A DNA stretch of 64,000 nt from positions 248,001 to 312,000 of the forward strand of contig CAWINY010000003.1 of the NCBI GenBank assembly GCA_963837635.1, written 5' to 3'. The DNA comes from CAWINY01 sp963837635 (GTDB lineage Bacteria > Acidobacteriota > Terriglobia > Terriglobales > Acidobacteriaceae). The translations under genes were made by a program, and so were the position numbers. The notes below the pieces were generated by a model. That model was not told the DNA's origin. It searched no databases and saw nothing but the letters and a program-made list of their open reading frames with translations. Position 1 is the first letter of the stretch, and the number at the start of each line of letters is the position of its first letter. Positions 25,332 to 35,027 of this stretch are shown here, one piece after another.

Positions 25332-25931
25332 TAATGCATCCTCCTATGGATACAAGGCCGCGCAGAGGCGAGGGCTTCGCTACCAAGGCGCGCAACTTCC
25401 AGTCGCAACCAGCGCGGAGCACGGGTTAGGATCGGGTTGCTAAAGCCCTTGAAACAAGAAGCGCCAAAATCGCGGCATGGGGTAACGGGTTGAGGGATTG
25501 GGAGGCGGTGCGGATGTCGGTCTTGGAAGAGAGGCGGGTTCAGTTCGAGATCAAGCCATTCACTGAGCTGCTTCAAGCCAAGCCCTCCCTGCGATTCACG
25601 AGAATCGTGAAGCGCTGGTTGGGGTTGCAGCCCGGGGCCTCCGGCAAGCGCCGAAGTCCCCCCAGCGTGCCGAATTTTCGAGGTCCATAAGCCGTTTGCA
25701 TGCCTGCAAGATCTTTGTGCGCTTTGGGGTGGAAAGTTTCCCTCCCGCTTACCGTGGTATTGCAGCCCGTCAGGAAGGCGAACTCACAAAGAGAAGGCAA
25801 GGCCGTGAATCGCTTGGCCTCGGAGTGTACCCGTTTGGACATCAGATGTAGAAATCATTGCATATTCACATGTTAAGGTCAACGTTTCTGCGATCGGGTC
25901 CCAGGGAATGACTTCGCCCGCATCAAACCTG
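25332..25931. other. Intergenic stretch, no gene recognised
   Basis: About 600 bases hold only antisense-overlapping frames with no recognisable motif. The 3' end carries the promoter of the ABC ATPase gene. Confidence 0.4.
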
Positions 25932-25937
25932 TATATT
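25909..25937 (+). promoter_or_regulatory. Promoter of the ABC ATPase gene
   Basis: TGACTT (25909-25914), a 17-bp spacer and TATATT (25932-25937) lie exactly six bases before the GTG start at 25944. Transcription should begin at the start codon. Confidence 0.5.
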
Positions 25938-25943
25938 CGACCC

Positions 25944-26666
<723 letters not shown>

Positions 26667-27312
26667 TTCTCCGTAACCGGGTTCCTGCGCCGGTTTTCAA
26701 CGCCAATTCGGGAACGTCTTTTTCCCAAACCAGAGAGATTTCCACTTATTTACAGAAAATCCATTTGACAATCCCAGAATGCCGATCAGAATAGCTGTAG
26801 TAAACAGGCCAAGAGTTTCCATAGCTTTTCCAAGGATGTGCGGATGACTTCGTCCCCCCATGGTTCGTTTCTCCACCCGGATGCGAGTTCATCCAGCAGG
26901 GTCGAAGTAGTCATGGGTACGGACAAGAAACACGCTCCCGCGAAACTAGCCTGCCCGGACTCTGGGACGGGCTTTTGGCACGTCCCAGAGTCCGGCATGG
27001 CTGAGTGCGTATTCTGCCACCATCGCGCCTTCAGCCGCATTTCCGCCCACCTCGGCTTTTGGAAGACCGTCCATGCCAAATATTGCCCCAACCGCGCCAA
27101 CCAGGAGCGTGGGCGCGCACCTTTAGCCGCTCCCTCCCTCTGATCGGCGACGCTCCCTTCTTTTTGATCGCCAACTCGTCAAAGGTTTCTTGAACACCTG
27201 CCGCAGTGACACCGAGAAGGACCCGTTTTGCGCTTTTCTCTGTGGCTCTGTGCCTCTGTGGCAGGTGTTCGTTCTTGCGGGTCCGTTTCTACGATGAGGG
27301 AACTTCGCGCCC
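26667..27312. other. Gap with two strong hairpins, no gene recognised
   Basis: At 26955-26969 CCGGACTCTGGGACG pairs perfectly with CGTCCCAGAGTCCGG (26981-26995) over an 11-base loop. At 27191-27201 GAACACCTGCC is matched by GGCAGGTGTTC at 27260-27270 around a CTCTGTGxCTCTGTGCC-type repeat. Antisense frames near 26786-27143 overlap the first hairpin and are not supported. Confidence 0.55.
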
Positions 27313-28278
27313 TTACCAGCCTGCCGACGCCGCGCATTCCGCCAAATCGTCTGCAATCTGAGAAACCTTGTCATACCCCACGCGGGCCCCGAATGAGAAA
27401 CGAAGCAGCACGTCGTTGAGCCTGTCGGGCAGATAGGGATGAATCTTCTGCAGATTCATGACGCGATGGGGGAAGAAAACGGAAGCGTCGTCCTGCGAAA
27501 GCTTTCCGGAAAGGTGCGGACAAATTTCGATAGCGTCGCGGAATGTCCGGAATCCCTTGGCTACGACACAGTGCAGGATGTTGCCCACACTCCAGATGTC
27601 GAAAGCAGCGGTGCCCTGGTCGAGATCGAAATCGATCCACCGATAGGAATCCGTACCGCGCTCGATGAGAAGATGATCGTTGCGAATGTCGCCATGGCAG
27701 AGCCCGGCGTCGTGTAAGCGTTGCAGGGCGGCAATGTTCTCCGCCACCTTGGCCAGGATCGCCGGAAGCAGGGTGCGGCAATACTCTTCGTGGGGCAAGC
27801 GAATCGAGGCGATGTAGGTGAGCAAATCATGGCCGTGGATGAAATCGAGGATGCGTACTAGGTTGCCTTGGGAATCGTACACACTGCGGCCCTGCATGAA
27901 GCGCGAGTCTCCCCGCACCAGCGCCAGAACCTTGGCCTCTTTTTCCGCATTACGGACGCAGAGCACCTCGACCGCGCCCACACAAGCTTTGAACGACTCC
28001 TCAATCGTGAGCTTAAGGATGTGAGTCTGCCCGGTGCGCAGATCGATAGCCCGCTTGACCCAGAACTTCGGCTGCTCATCGATTCCAAATCGTCCCTCGT
28101 GCTCATTGCCCCGGACCAGGAAAAGATCGCCTTGCAGGCTCACCAGGTGGTCCCGATCGACGCCCATGTAATTGGTGGTGTCCTCCCATATCACCGGTAC
28201 TTCCGGCACGGGTTGCACGCCGAAGCGCCGCATGCGTTGCTGGATCCACTCGTATTTCAGGGGCGCACGGTCAATCAC
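27313..28278 (-). CDS. Kinase-fold protein, paralogue A (retains HGD)
   Basis: At 321 aa the protein has the layout of a small protein-kinase or WaaP/InaA-like fold: an N-lobe with FWVKRAIDLRTGQTHILKL, a helix ALQRLHDAGL, the catalytic loop CHGDIRNDHLLIERG, and the metal loop WIDFDLDQ in place of DFG. HGD has the catalytic Asp, and the following Asn and His match the WaaP-type loop better than Ser/Thr kinases. The GTG start is preceded by GGGAGGTTCCCA. It lies directly downstream of a gap-free paralogue of the same length. Substrate unknown: a lipopolysaccharide or sugar kinase, or a protein kinase. Confidence 0.7.
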   Translation of the reverse strand: MIDRAPLKYEWIQQRMRRFGVQPVPEVPVIWEDTTNYMGVDRDHLVSLQGDLFLVRGNEHEGRFGIDEQPKFWVKRAIDLRTGQTHILKLTIEESFKACVGAVEVLCVRNAEKEAKVLALVRGDSRFMQGRSVYDSQGNLVRILDFIHGHDLLTYIASIRLPHEEYCRTLLPAILAKVAENIAALQRLHDAGLCHGDIRNDHLLIERGTDSYRWIDFDLDQGTAAFDIWSVGNILHCVVAKGFRTFRDAIEICPHLSGKLSQDDASVFFPHRVMNLQKIHPYLPDRLNDVLLRFSFGARVGYDKVSQIADDLAECAASAGW

Positions 28279-28362
28279 TGGGAACCTCCCTTCAAGCCCG
28301 CCCTGTCCGACTTGCTAAACATCTCCTTAACCGGGAAGGCACTCCGTTTTCGTTTAGCAAGG

Positions 28363-29328
28363 CTACCAGCCTGCCGACGCGGCGCACTCCCTCAAATCGT
28401 CCGCGATCTGGGAAATCTTGTCATAGCCAAAGCGCGCCCCGAAGGAGAAACGAAGCAGCACGTCGTTCAGTTTGTCGGGCAGGTAAGGATGAACCTTTCG
28501 CAGATTCATAATGCGTTGCGGGAAAAAAATGGACGCGTCGTCCTGGGAAAACTTCCCGGAAAGTTGCGGACAAATCTCCAGGGCATCCCGAAAAGTCCTA
28601 ACCCCCTTGGCCACGATACGGTGCAAGATGTTTCCCACACTCCAGAGGTCGAAATTTAGCGAAGATTGGTCGAGATCGAAATCGATCCATTTGTACGCAT
28701 TCGTGCCCTGTTCGATGAGCAGGTGATCGCTCCGGATCTCGCCATGGCACAACCCAGCATCGTGCAAGCGCTGAAGGGCTGCAAGGTTGTCGGTCACTTT
28801 GGCCAGGATCGGTGGAAGCAGGGTGCGGCAATACTCTTCGTGCGGCAGCCGAATCGAATCGACATAGGTTAACAGGTCAATGCCATGGATGAAGTCGATA
28901 ATTCGTACCAGGTTGCCGCGGGAATCATGCGCGCTGCGCCCCTGCATAAACCGCGAGTCGCCGCGCACCAGGGCGAGAACCTTCGCCTCCTTTTCCGGGT
29001 TGCGCACGCAGAGCACCTCAGTGGTGCCAACGCGAACTTTGAACGACTCCTCGATGGTGAGCTTGAGGATGTGAGTCTGTCCGGTGCGCAGATCGATCGC
29101 GCGTTTGACCCAGAACTTCGGCTGACCCTCCAATCCAAATCGTTCCTCGTGCGCATGACCCCGGATCAGGAAGAGATCGCCTTCCAGGCGAACCAGGTGA
29201 TCCCGCTCGATAGCCATATAGTGGGTGGTGTCGTCCCAGACGATGGGAGCTTCGGGCACATCCTGAACGCCGAAGAGACGCAGCCGTTCCCGGATCCATT
29301 CGTTGCTCAGGGATGCGGAGCCGATCAC
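28363..29328 (-). CDS. Kinase-fold protein, paralogue B (HGE, possible pseudokinase)
   Basis: Same length (321 aa) as paralogue A and roughly four-fifths identical by eye without gaps; this is a tandem duplication. Key difference: the catalytic loop reads CHGEIRSDHLLIEQG, with Glu in place of the catalytic Asp, while the metal loop WIDFDLDQ is intact. An Asp to Glu change at this position usually abolishes or strongly reduces phosphotransfer, so B may be a pseudokinase regulating A, or a slow kinase. The GTG at 29328 is chosen because it aligns with the start of A and follows GGGAGGGG; the frame is open seven codons further. A and B are 84 bases apart on the same strand. Confidence 0.7.
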   Translation of the reverse strand: MIGSASLSNEWIRERLRLFGVQDVPEAPIVWDDTTHYMAIERDHLVRLEGDLFLIRGHAHEERFGLEGQPKFWVKRAIDLRTGQTHILKLTIEESFKVRVGTTEVLCVRNPEKEAKVLALVRGDSRFMQGRSAHDSRGNLVRIIDFIHGIDLLTYVDSIRLPHEEYCRTLLPPILAKVTDNLAALQRLHDAGLCHGEIRSDHLLIEQGTNAYKWIDFDLDQSSLNFDLWSVGNILHRIVAKGVRTFRDALEICPQLSGKFSQDDASIFFPQRIMNLRKVHPYLPDKLNDVLLRFSFGARFGYDKISQIADDLRECAASAGW

Positions 29329-29460
29329 TGGACCCCTCCCACGGGACACATCCTAAGCTGGAAGGGGGGATACGTGTCAAATCCCTGAGGCATCAGGTAA
29401 CGAGTATCAGGAAACAGGCGTCAGGCAGCAAGTCCCGCGGTATTTGACGGGATTCGGCGG

Positions 29461-29500
29461 GTGCCCGAGATCTGCGTGTTTTTGGCAGATGTGGGGCACC
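29461..29500. repeat. Family D palindrome
   Basis: GTGCCCGAGATCTGC pairs with GCAGATGTGGGGCAC (one mismatch, one bulge). It is flanked by CAGGTAACGAGTATCAGG (29394) and GATACCTGATACCTG (29538), themselves an inverted pair like the arms around 17058. Confidence 0.7.
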
Positions 29501-29617
29501 CTCACGCGTAGATTACCTAACCAGGACATCTGAGGTCTGATACCTGATACCTGAAGCCCGTTAGCCCCAACGGCTAAGGCAGATTGTTGAGATCCGAGAG
29601 CTGGCGGCTCTGCTACC

Positions 29618-31396
29618 ATGGTTGCCGGTTCGGTACGCCTACATCCCACATTGAGTCGTGCGCCCTTGAAGCTAAACGTTCCCACAGTCGCCTACTTTTC
29701 CATGGAAATTGCCTTGCGCCAGGACATCCCCACCTACAGCGGCGGTCTTGGCGTGCTGGCCGGAGACACCTTGCGCTCGGCCGCCGATCTGGGCGTGCCG
29801 ATGTACGCGCTCACGCTGTGCTATCACAAGGGCTACTTCCGCCAGCGCCTGGACCCGGCAGGCTACCAGCATGAGGAGGCGCAAACCTGGTCGCCCGCGG
29901 CCATCCTCAAGCGGGTCAACGCCAAAGCTGACATGACGATCGACGGCCGCGCGGTGAGCGTCGGCGCCTGGAAATTCGTGGTGACCGGAGTGCGCGGCGA
30001 GCAGCTTCCGGTCTTCCTGCTCGATACCGACTTCCCGGAGAACTCCGATTTCGACCGCACCCTGACCGACCATCTTTATGGCGGCGATTCTTACTATCGG
30101 CTCTGCCAGGAAATGGTGCTCGGCATTGGCGGCGTCTACCTGCTGCGCAAGCTGGGAATCGACGTGCAGTCGTATCACATGAACGAGGGCCATTCCGCCC
30201 TGCTCACGCTGCCCCTGCTGGATCGCTCCATGGGCATGCGCTTTTCTCCGCGCATGGGTGCCACCGACCTGGATAGCGTACGGCGTCGCTGCATCTTTAC
30301 CACCCACACGCCGGTGCCCGCCGGGCACGATCAATTCCCGCGCGATCTGGCCACCCAGCTGCTCGGCCCCGACCGCACCTTCCTGCTCGATCAGGCGCCC
30401 GAGGTCTGGCAAAAGGACCGCCTCAACATGACCAGCCTGGCGCTCTACTTCTCACACTTCGTCAACGGGGTGGCCATGCGCCATGGCGAGGTGTCGCGCG
30501 GCATGTTCCCGAATTTCCCGATCAGCGCCATCACCAACGGAGTGCACGCGGTCACCTGGACCTCGCCGCAGATGGCCGCTCTCTTCGATCGGCATATTCC
30601 CGCCTGGAGGCGCGACAACAACTACCTGCGTTACGCGATCAGCATCCCGCTGGATGAGATCCGCGAAACCCACGCCGCCGCCAAGCGAGAGCTGTTCGGA
30701 GAGATCCAGCGCACCACGGGGGTCCAGCTCGACGAAAAATTTTTGACCCTCGGCTTTGCCCGCCGTGCCAGCACCTATAAGCGCGGCGACCTGTTGTTTA
30801 CCGACCCGGAGCGGCTGCGCAAGATCGTGCACGACATTGGCCCCATCCAGTTGGTTTATGGCGGCAAGGCGCATCCGCACGATGAAGGCGGCAAGGCGAT
30901 CATCCGCAACATCATCAGCTCCGGCCAGAAGCTGGCCGATGCGCTGAAGGTGGTTTACATCGAGAACTACGACTGGCACTGGGGGCAGTTGATGACCAGC
31001 GGCGTCGATATCTGGCTGAACACGCCGCGGCGCCCGGAAGAGGCTTCCGGCACCAGCGGCATGAAGGCGGCCCTCAACGGCGTGCCCAGCTTCAGCATCC
31101 TCGACGGCTGGTGGCTGGAAGGACACATTGAGGGGGTCACCGGCTGGTCCATCGGCAATGCCGAGATCAGCCCCGATCCCACGGCCGAACTTGAGATGCT
31201 GTATGACAAGCTGGAGCGCGTGATCGCGCCGCTTTATTACGGCAGCCCGCGCGGCTTTGCCAAGGTCATGCGCACCGCCATTGCCCTGAACGGGACCTTC
31301 TTTAATACCCAACGCATGGTGCAGCAATACATCGCCAATGCCTACCTGCCGGGCGAAATCCTGGTGCCCGCGGATGTCACCCAGGGAGTGGACTGA
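29618..31396 (+). CDS. glgP: Alpha-glucan (glycogen/maltodextrin) phosphorylase, short form
   Basis: This phosphorylase releases glucose-1-phosphate from alpha-1,4-glucans using pyridoxal phosphate. At 592 aa it is the compact thermophile/actinobacterial-type enzyme, not the 800-aa classical GlgP. Motifs: VAYFSMEIALRQDIPTYSGG at the N-terminus, HMNEGHSALLTLPLL, FTTHTPVPAGHDQF, NGVHAVTW, and the PLP-lysine segment PEEASGTSGMKAALNGVPSF. The true start may be a downstream codon near APLKLNVPTVAYF, because the first 12 residues are not conserved. It is probably monocistronic; downstream lies a family A repeat. Confidence 0.9.
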   Translation: MVAGSVRLHPTLSRAPLKLNVPTVAYFSMEIALRQDIPTYSGGLGVLAGDTLRSAADLGVPMYALTLCYHKGYFRQRLDPAGYQHEEAQTWSPAAILKRVNAKADMTIDGRAVSVGAWKFVVTGVRGEQLPVFLLDTDFPENSDFDRTLTDHLYGGDSYYRLCQEMVLGIGGVYLLRKLGIDVQSYHMNEGHSALLTLPLLDRSMGMRFSPRMGATDLDSVRRRCIFTTHTPVPAGHDQFPRDLATQLLGPDRTFLLDQAPEVWQKDRLNMTSLALYFSHFVNGVAMRHGEVSRGMFPNFPISAITNGVHAVTWTSPQMAALFDRHIPAWRRDNNYLRYAISIPLDEIRETHAAAKRELFGEIQRTTGVQLDEKFLTLGFARRASTYKRGDLLFTDPERLRKIVHDIGPIQLVYGGKAHPHDEGGKAIIRNIISSGQKLADALKVVYIENYDWHWGQLMTSGVDIWLNTPRRPEEASGTSGMKAALNGVPSFSILDGWWLEGHIEGVTGWSIGNAEISPDPTAELEMLYDKLERVIAPLYYGSPRGFAKVMRTAIALNGTFFNTQRMVQQYIANAYLPGEILVPADVTQGVD

Positions 31397-31422
31397 GCGG
31401 GGAACGGTGCGCGATCAGGAAT

Positions 31423-31528
31423 GCTTACCGCGGTTTGACGGATTGAAAGCGGATCAACACAGATCCTTGAACGTCACCCAAATAGGTCCGTGCTCATCTG
31501 GTCTTTTTCCGTGTAATCCGCGGTAAGC
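31423..31528. repeat. Family A palindrome
   Basis: GCTTACCGCGG (31423) is matched by CCGCGGTAAGC (31518-31528), with further complementary GACGGATTGAAAGCGGATCA and TTTTTCCGTGTAATCCG segments between. Same family as 3413 and 48677. Confidence 0.8.
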
Positions 31529-31564
31529 GGTACCAGGATCGCGTGATCACCCCGATTGCAGGTC

Positions 31565-31966
31565 TTAACGGCCCCTGCTGTAATAACCGCTCTGATATCC
31601 CTGCTCGTAAGCTTGGCGATACTCGTTCTTGTACTGCTGTTGGCTACCCAAGCTCGAATTGTAGCCGCGGTGTGCGTTCTTGTAGTTGTCGTCGTGCGTT
31701 GGGCGGAAGCTGTGGCCGGTTTGGCGGTCGTTCCGACCATCGTTTACGCCATCCTGATAGCCATACTGATTCGCGGTACTGCCGGAGCGACGGTAATTGC
31801 CGCCACCATTGGGGTGGTCGCGGTCGCGGTCGTGGTCTTGATCGTGGTCGCGTTGGTCGTAGCGGTCGTGATCATTGCGGTCATCTCGGTCCTGCGCGAC
31901 CGCCGGGACGGAGAGCGCGGTGGCGAGTCCCAGGGCCGCGATCATCATCCATCTTTTTCCGTTCAT
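31565..31966 (-). CDS. Secreted His/Asp-rich low-complexity protein
   Basis: A signal peptide (MNGKRWMMIAALGLATALSV, cleavage after AVAQ) precedes a 30-residue tract of alternating Asp, Arg and His (DRDDRNDHDRYDQRDHDQDH). The C-terminal half is rich in Tyr, Gln and Gly with YGYQDGVNDGRNDRQ and YEQGYQSGYYSRGR. The tract could bind divalent metals through His and Asp; the Tyr/Gln part resembles YGxxDGxxD/R repeats found in small periplasmic proteins of Acidobacteriota. It is 133 aa and probably periplasmic. Function unknown. The opposite strand has a long hydrophobic frame, an artefact of this composition. Confidence 0.7.
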   Translation of the reverse strand: MNGKRWMMIAALGLATALSVPAVAQDRDDRNDHDRYDQRDHDQDHDRDRDHPNGGGNYRRSGSTANQYGYQDGVNDGRNDRQTGHSFRPTHDDNYKNAHRGYNSSLGSQQQYKNEYRQAYEQGYQSGYYSRGR

Positions 31967-32228
31967 GTTCCTGTACCTCCGTGCCCTTGCCGCTTGTGCG
32001 GTTCCATCGACTCGAACCGAGCCTTCAAGCAGCGCTTGCTCCCCGCAGGGACCAAGTCTTCTGGCAGTGGAGTGAACCCAGAGGTCCGCGAATTGTCGCC
32101 TTCGGTTCGTGTAAATCTTGGTAAAGAAAGCTTTACGAATCTTTACCGACTGGCGTACAGCTCACTAGTGCCGGATACCGCCAGCTGATACCCTCACCTC
32201 TAGTTTACCAATTCCAACCAGGTGCAAG

Positions 32229-33512
32229 ATGGGCCATTATGTGGGCATACTCGGCATTGCCACGCTGCTGGGGCTGGCATTTCTGTTCTCGACAGACCGC
32301 CTCTCCATCCGGCTGAAGACGATTCTCTGGGGTCTCGGCCTGCAGTTTGCCTTTGCCGTGCTGGTGCTGCGCGCCGAGTGGGGCCGCCGCGTCATCGAGC
32401 GGGCGGGCGAGGCGGTGAACACGCTGTTGGGCTACTCGTTCGCAGGTTCGTCCTTCGTATTCGGCGAACTGGGCGCCAAGGGCGGCAAGTTCGGCATGGT
32501 CTTTGCCTTCCAGGTGCTGACCACGATCATCTTTGTTTCGGCCTTCTTCGCCGTCCTGTATCACTTCGGCGTGATGCAGGTCGTCATCCGGCAAATCGCT
32601 CGCCTCATGACCCGGATGGGCGCCAGCGGCGCCGAGTCGATGAACGTGGCCGCCAGCATCTTTATCGGGCAGACCGAAGCGCCGCTGACCATCCGCCCCT
32701 TCCTGCCAACAGCCACCCGCTCGGAGCTGATGACCATCATGACCGCCGGCATGGCGCACGTCTCCGGCGGCATCATGGGCGCCTACATTCTCTATGGCAT
32801 CGAGGCCAAGCACTTGCTAGCCGCGGTGATCATGACCGCGCCGGGCACGATCCTGATCTCCAAGATGCTGGTGCCCGAGACCGAAATTCCGGTTACGGCG
32901 TACGGGGCCTCCAATTCGCCTTCTCGCGGGGGCCCAGGAGCAGCCGCGGCGATGTCCACCGAGTTCGAAATCGAGATGCCGAAAGATGCCAATGTGCTCG
33001 GCGCCATCACGCGCGGCACCACCGACGGCTTGCATCTGGCGTTGAATGTCGCCGCCATGCTGGTATCCTTCCTCGCGCTCATCGCGCTGCTGAACGGGAT
33101 TATCGGCTGGACGCACAACGCTCTGGCCCACCACGGATTCGCCTACTTCCCGGCCAGCCTGCAGACGATCTTCGGGCACCTGTTCGCGCCGCTGGCTTTC
33201 CTGATCGGGATTCCCTGGAAAGACTGCGTCGTCGTGGGCAACCTGCTCGGCACCCGCATGGCAATTAATGAACTGGTGGCGTTTTCGCAGCTCGGGCCGA
33301 TGAAGGGCACGCTGGATCCGAGATCTTTCACCATCGCGACCTTTGCCCTGTGCGGCTTCGCCAACTTCGGCTCGATCGGCGTCCAGATCGGCGGCATCGG
33401 CGGCCTTGCCCCCAACCAGCGCGACCAACTGGCACGGCTCGGCTTCCGCGCCATGCTGGCGGGCACGATGGCCAACCTGCTGTCGGCTTGCCTGGTGGGA
33501 ATTTTGCTGTAG
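32229..33512 (+). CDS. Concentrative nucleoside transporter (CNT/NupC family)
   Basis: Ten or more membrane helices over 427 aa. Diagnostic motifs: SVNVAAS-like GAESMNVAASIFIGQTEAPL, which binds the nucleoside base and Na+ or H+, MAHVSGGIMGAYILYGIEAK, and LLGTRMAINELVAF near the C-terminus. CNT proteins import nucleosides driven by the Na+ or proton gradient. A nonconserved loop of about 35 residues (SNSPSRGGPGAAAAMSTEFE) lies between helices in mid-protein. The ATG follows AGGTG. It stands alone. Confidence 0.9.
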   Translation: MGHYVGILGIATLLGLAFLFSTDRLSIRLKTILWGLGLQFAFAVLVLRAEWGRRVIERAGEAVNTLLGYSFAGSSFVFGELGAKGGKFGMVFAFQVLTTIIFVSAFFAVLYHFGVMQVVIRQIARLMTRMGASGAESMNVAASIFIGQTEAPLTIRPFLPTATRSELMTIMTAGMAHVSGGIMGAYILYGIEAKHLLAAVIMTAPGTILISKMLVPETEIPVTAYGASNSPSRGGPGAAAAMSTEFEIEMPKDANVLGAITRGTTDGLHLALNVAAMLVSFLALIALLNGIIGWTHNALAHHGFAYFPASLQTIFGHLFAPLAFLIGIPWKDCVVVGNLLGTRMAINELVAFSQLGPMKGTLDPRSFTIATFALCGFANFGSIGVQIGGIGGLAPNQRDQLARLGFRAMLAGTMANLLSACLVGILL

Positions 33513-33539
33513 TGAACGGCAGGTACCAGGTGACAGGTG

Positions 33540-34001
33540 TCAGGGAGCCTGTTTGGGAGCCCGTTTGCGCGGTCGCGCAGGTTTGGCTCCTACAGCCGCC
33601 GAGGCGCGCTTGACGCTGGCGCGCTTTTTCGGCGCTTTGAGTTCTGTCGGATCCAGCTTCTTTGCCGATCGCCACAGTCTTTCCAGGTCGTAAAAATCGC
33701 GGGCCTTTTCCGCGAAGATGTGGACCACAAAATCCACGTAGTCCAGCAGCACCCACTCCGCCTGCCTGTAACCCTCCACGTTGGTAGCCTTCAGGCCGGC
33801 TTCCCTGGCGAGCCGCTGCTCGACTTCGTCGGAGATGGCCTGAATCTGCCGCGGATTACTGCCGCTGCAGATCACGAAAAAATCGGTAAAGGCGCCGGAA
33901 GCCTTATCGAGTTCGAGCACCGAAACTTTGTCCGCTTTCTTGTCCTGGCAAGCGGCGATGGCGTGGGCGACCTGATGCTTGAGATGGTTGGTTTTTTTCA
34001 T
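33540..34001 (-). CDS. rsfS: Ribosomal silencing factor RsfS
   Basis: RsfS binds ribosomal protein L14 and prevents joining of the subunits in starvation. The 153-aa protein has the core VLELDKASGAFTDFFVICSG, SNPRQIQAISDEVEQRL, EGYRQAEWVLLDYVDFVVHI and the FYDLERLW ending. A C-terminal extension (about 35 residues, Lys/Arg/Ala/Pro-rich: KKRASVKRASAAVGAKPARP) is not in most family members. The ATG overlaps the nadD stop (ATGA), so the two are coupled. Confidence 0.93.
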   Translation of the reverse strand: MKKTNHLKHQVAHAIAACQDKKADKVSVLELDKASGAFTDFFVICSGSNPRQIQAISDEVEQRLAREAGLKATNVEGYRQAEWVLLDYVDFVVHIFAEKARDFYDLERLWRSAKKLDPTELKAPKKRASVKRASAAVGAKPARPRKRAPKQAP

Positions 34002-34762
34002 CGTGCCTCGGAACGGGGATGGCGGCCGCCGTGGATCACCTGCAGGCCGGTGCCGCGTCCGGCGGCGGCAATCGGGCCGCGCGCCGAAGGTGGTTCTTTG
34101 TAGAGTCCGAACTTCTTGATGTATTCGGCCACCGGCGCAGGCACATAGCGGGTAAGCCCTCGTCCGGTTGCGGCGGCGATGCGCACCTGGGTTGCCGAAA
34201 TATTTTCGGCAACGTTGTCGAGCAGATGGAGGGTCGCGCCCGGCAGGATAAGGTCGCCACGCGGCGGTTGCTTCTCAAAGGCAGCAATCGCTCCGTTAGC
34301 GGGGCGAATGCTCTCCGGCAACGCCTTGGCAACGTCCGCCAGCGAGAACCCCGGGCGGCTGACGACAATGAACTCGCACTCCCGCAAGAGCGCTTCGGGT
34401 TCATACCATTTGGCGATGTCAAGGAACGCGTCGATGCCGATGATAAAAAAAACCCGTTCCTTGCGGGGCAGGCTTTTCTTGAAACGACGCACGGTTTCCA
34501 GGGTGTAGTCCGGTGCCTGGCCTCGCAGTTCGGGGGATTCCAGCAACGACGGCAGAAACCTCTTCTCGCCCAACGTCGCCAGCGCCAGCATGGCATAGCG
34601 ATGCGAAAACGGCGTGAGCGCAAGATGGCGCTTATGGGGCGGAGTGGCTGCGGGCACGAACAGCACGCGCTGTAAGCCAAAGTGTTGCTGGACCGCCCGG
34701 GCCACAGCCAGATGGCCGGAGTGCACGGGATCGAAGGTGCCGCCAAACAGTGCGACTTTCAT
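33998..34762 (-). CDS. nadD: Nicotinate-nucleotide adenylyltransferase
   Basis: NadD makes deamido-NAD from nicotinate mononucleotide and ATP. The nucleotidyltransferase motif is VALFGGTFDPVHSGHLAVAR, with the second motif ISATQVRIAAATGRGLTRYV; the family Trp loop is seen in IGIDAFLDIAKW. The start is the ATG at 34762; a frame open to 34792 adds only ten residues. A 30-residue C-terminal extension after the usual AEYIKKFGLY is Gly/Arg/Pro-rich. It is followed by rsfS with a four-base overlap, the conserved nadD-rsfS pairing. Confidence 0.93.
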   Translation of the reverse strand: MKVALFGGTFDPVHSGHLAVARAVQQHFGLQRVLFVPAATPPHKRHLALTPFSHRYAMLALATLGEKRFLPSLLESPELRGQAPDYTLETVRRFKKSLPRKERVFFIIGIDAFLDIAKWYEPEALLRECEFIVVSRPGFSLADVAKALPESIRPANGAIAAFEKQPPRGDLILPGATLHLLDNVAENISATQVRIAAATGRGLTRYVPAPVAEYIKKFGLYKEPPSARGPIAAAGRGTGLQVIHGGRHPRSEAR

Positions 34763-34912
34763 CAAGAAACGCCGGTTCTCAGCAGCTTTCAAACTTGCTC
34801 TGGCACTCGGAGATTAGCGCAGCCCAAGGGTACTTTCAAGTTGAGGCGTTCTCCAAGACAGTACTGCCGAAGCTTCAGAGGTTATCTCGCGGCGGCTAAC
34901 GGAAAGGATTGA

Positions 34913-35000
34913 GCCGCTGATTTGCGCTGATGAACGCTGATAAAGATAAGAAAAAAGGAACATTGCCTCCGGATCAGCATGATCAGCGTTCATCAGCGGC
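34913..35000. repeat. Family E palindrome (GCCGCTGATTTRCGCTGATG type)
   Basis: GCCGCTGATTTGCGCTGATG (34913) pairs with CATCAGCGGC (34991-35000) and ATGATCAGCGTT. The second copy is at 61962-62058. Confidence 0.8.
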
Positions 35001-35027
35001 TAATTAGCTGCTTTGCGCGCCTTTGCC

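Noticed and set aside
26786..27143. Two overlapping frames on opposite strands, one with a CVFCHHR motif
   Set aside because: Both span the perfect hairpin at 26955-26995 and lack any ribosome-binding site or homology that I can recognise.
31556..32188. A hydrophobic 210-codon plus-strand frame with many Val/Ile residues
   Set aside because: Opposite the Asp/His/Arg tract; GTC/GAC codons read as Val/Ile strings. An artefact of low complexity.
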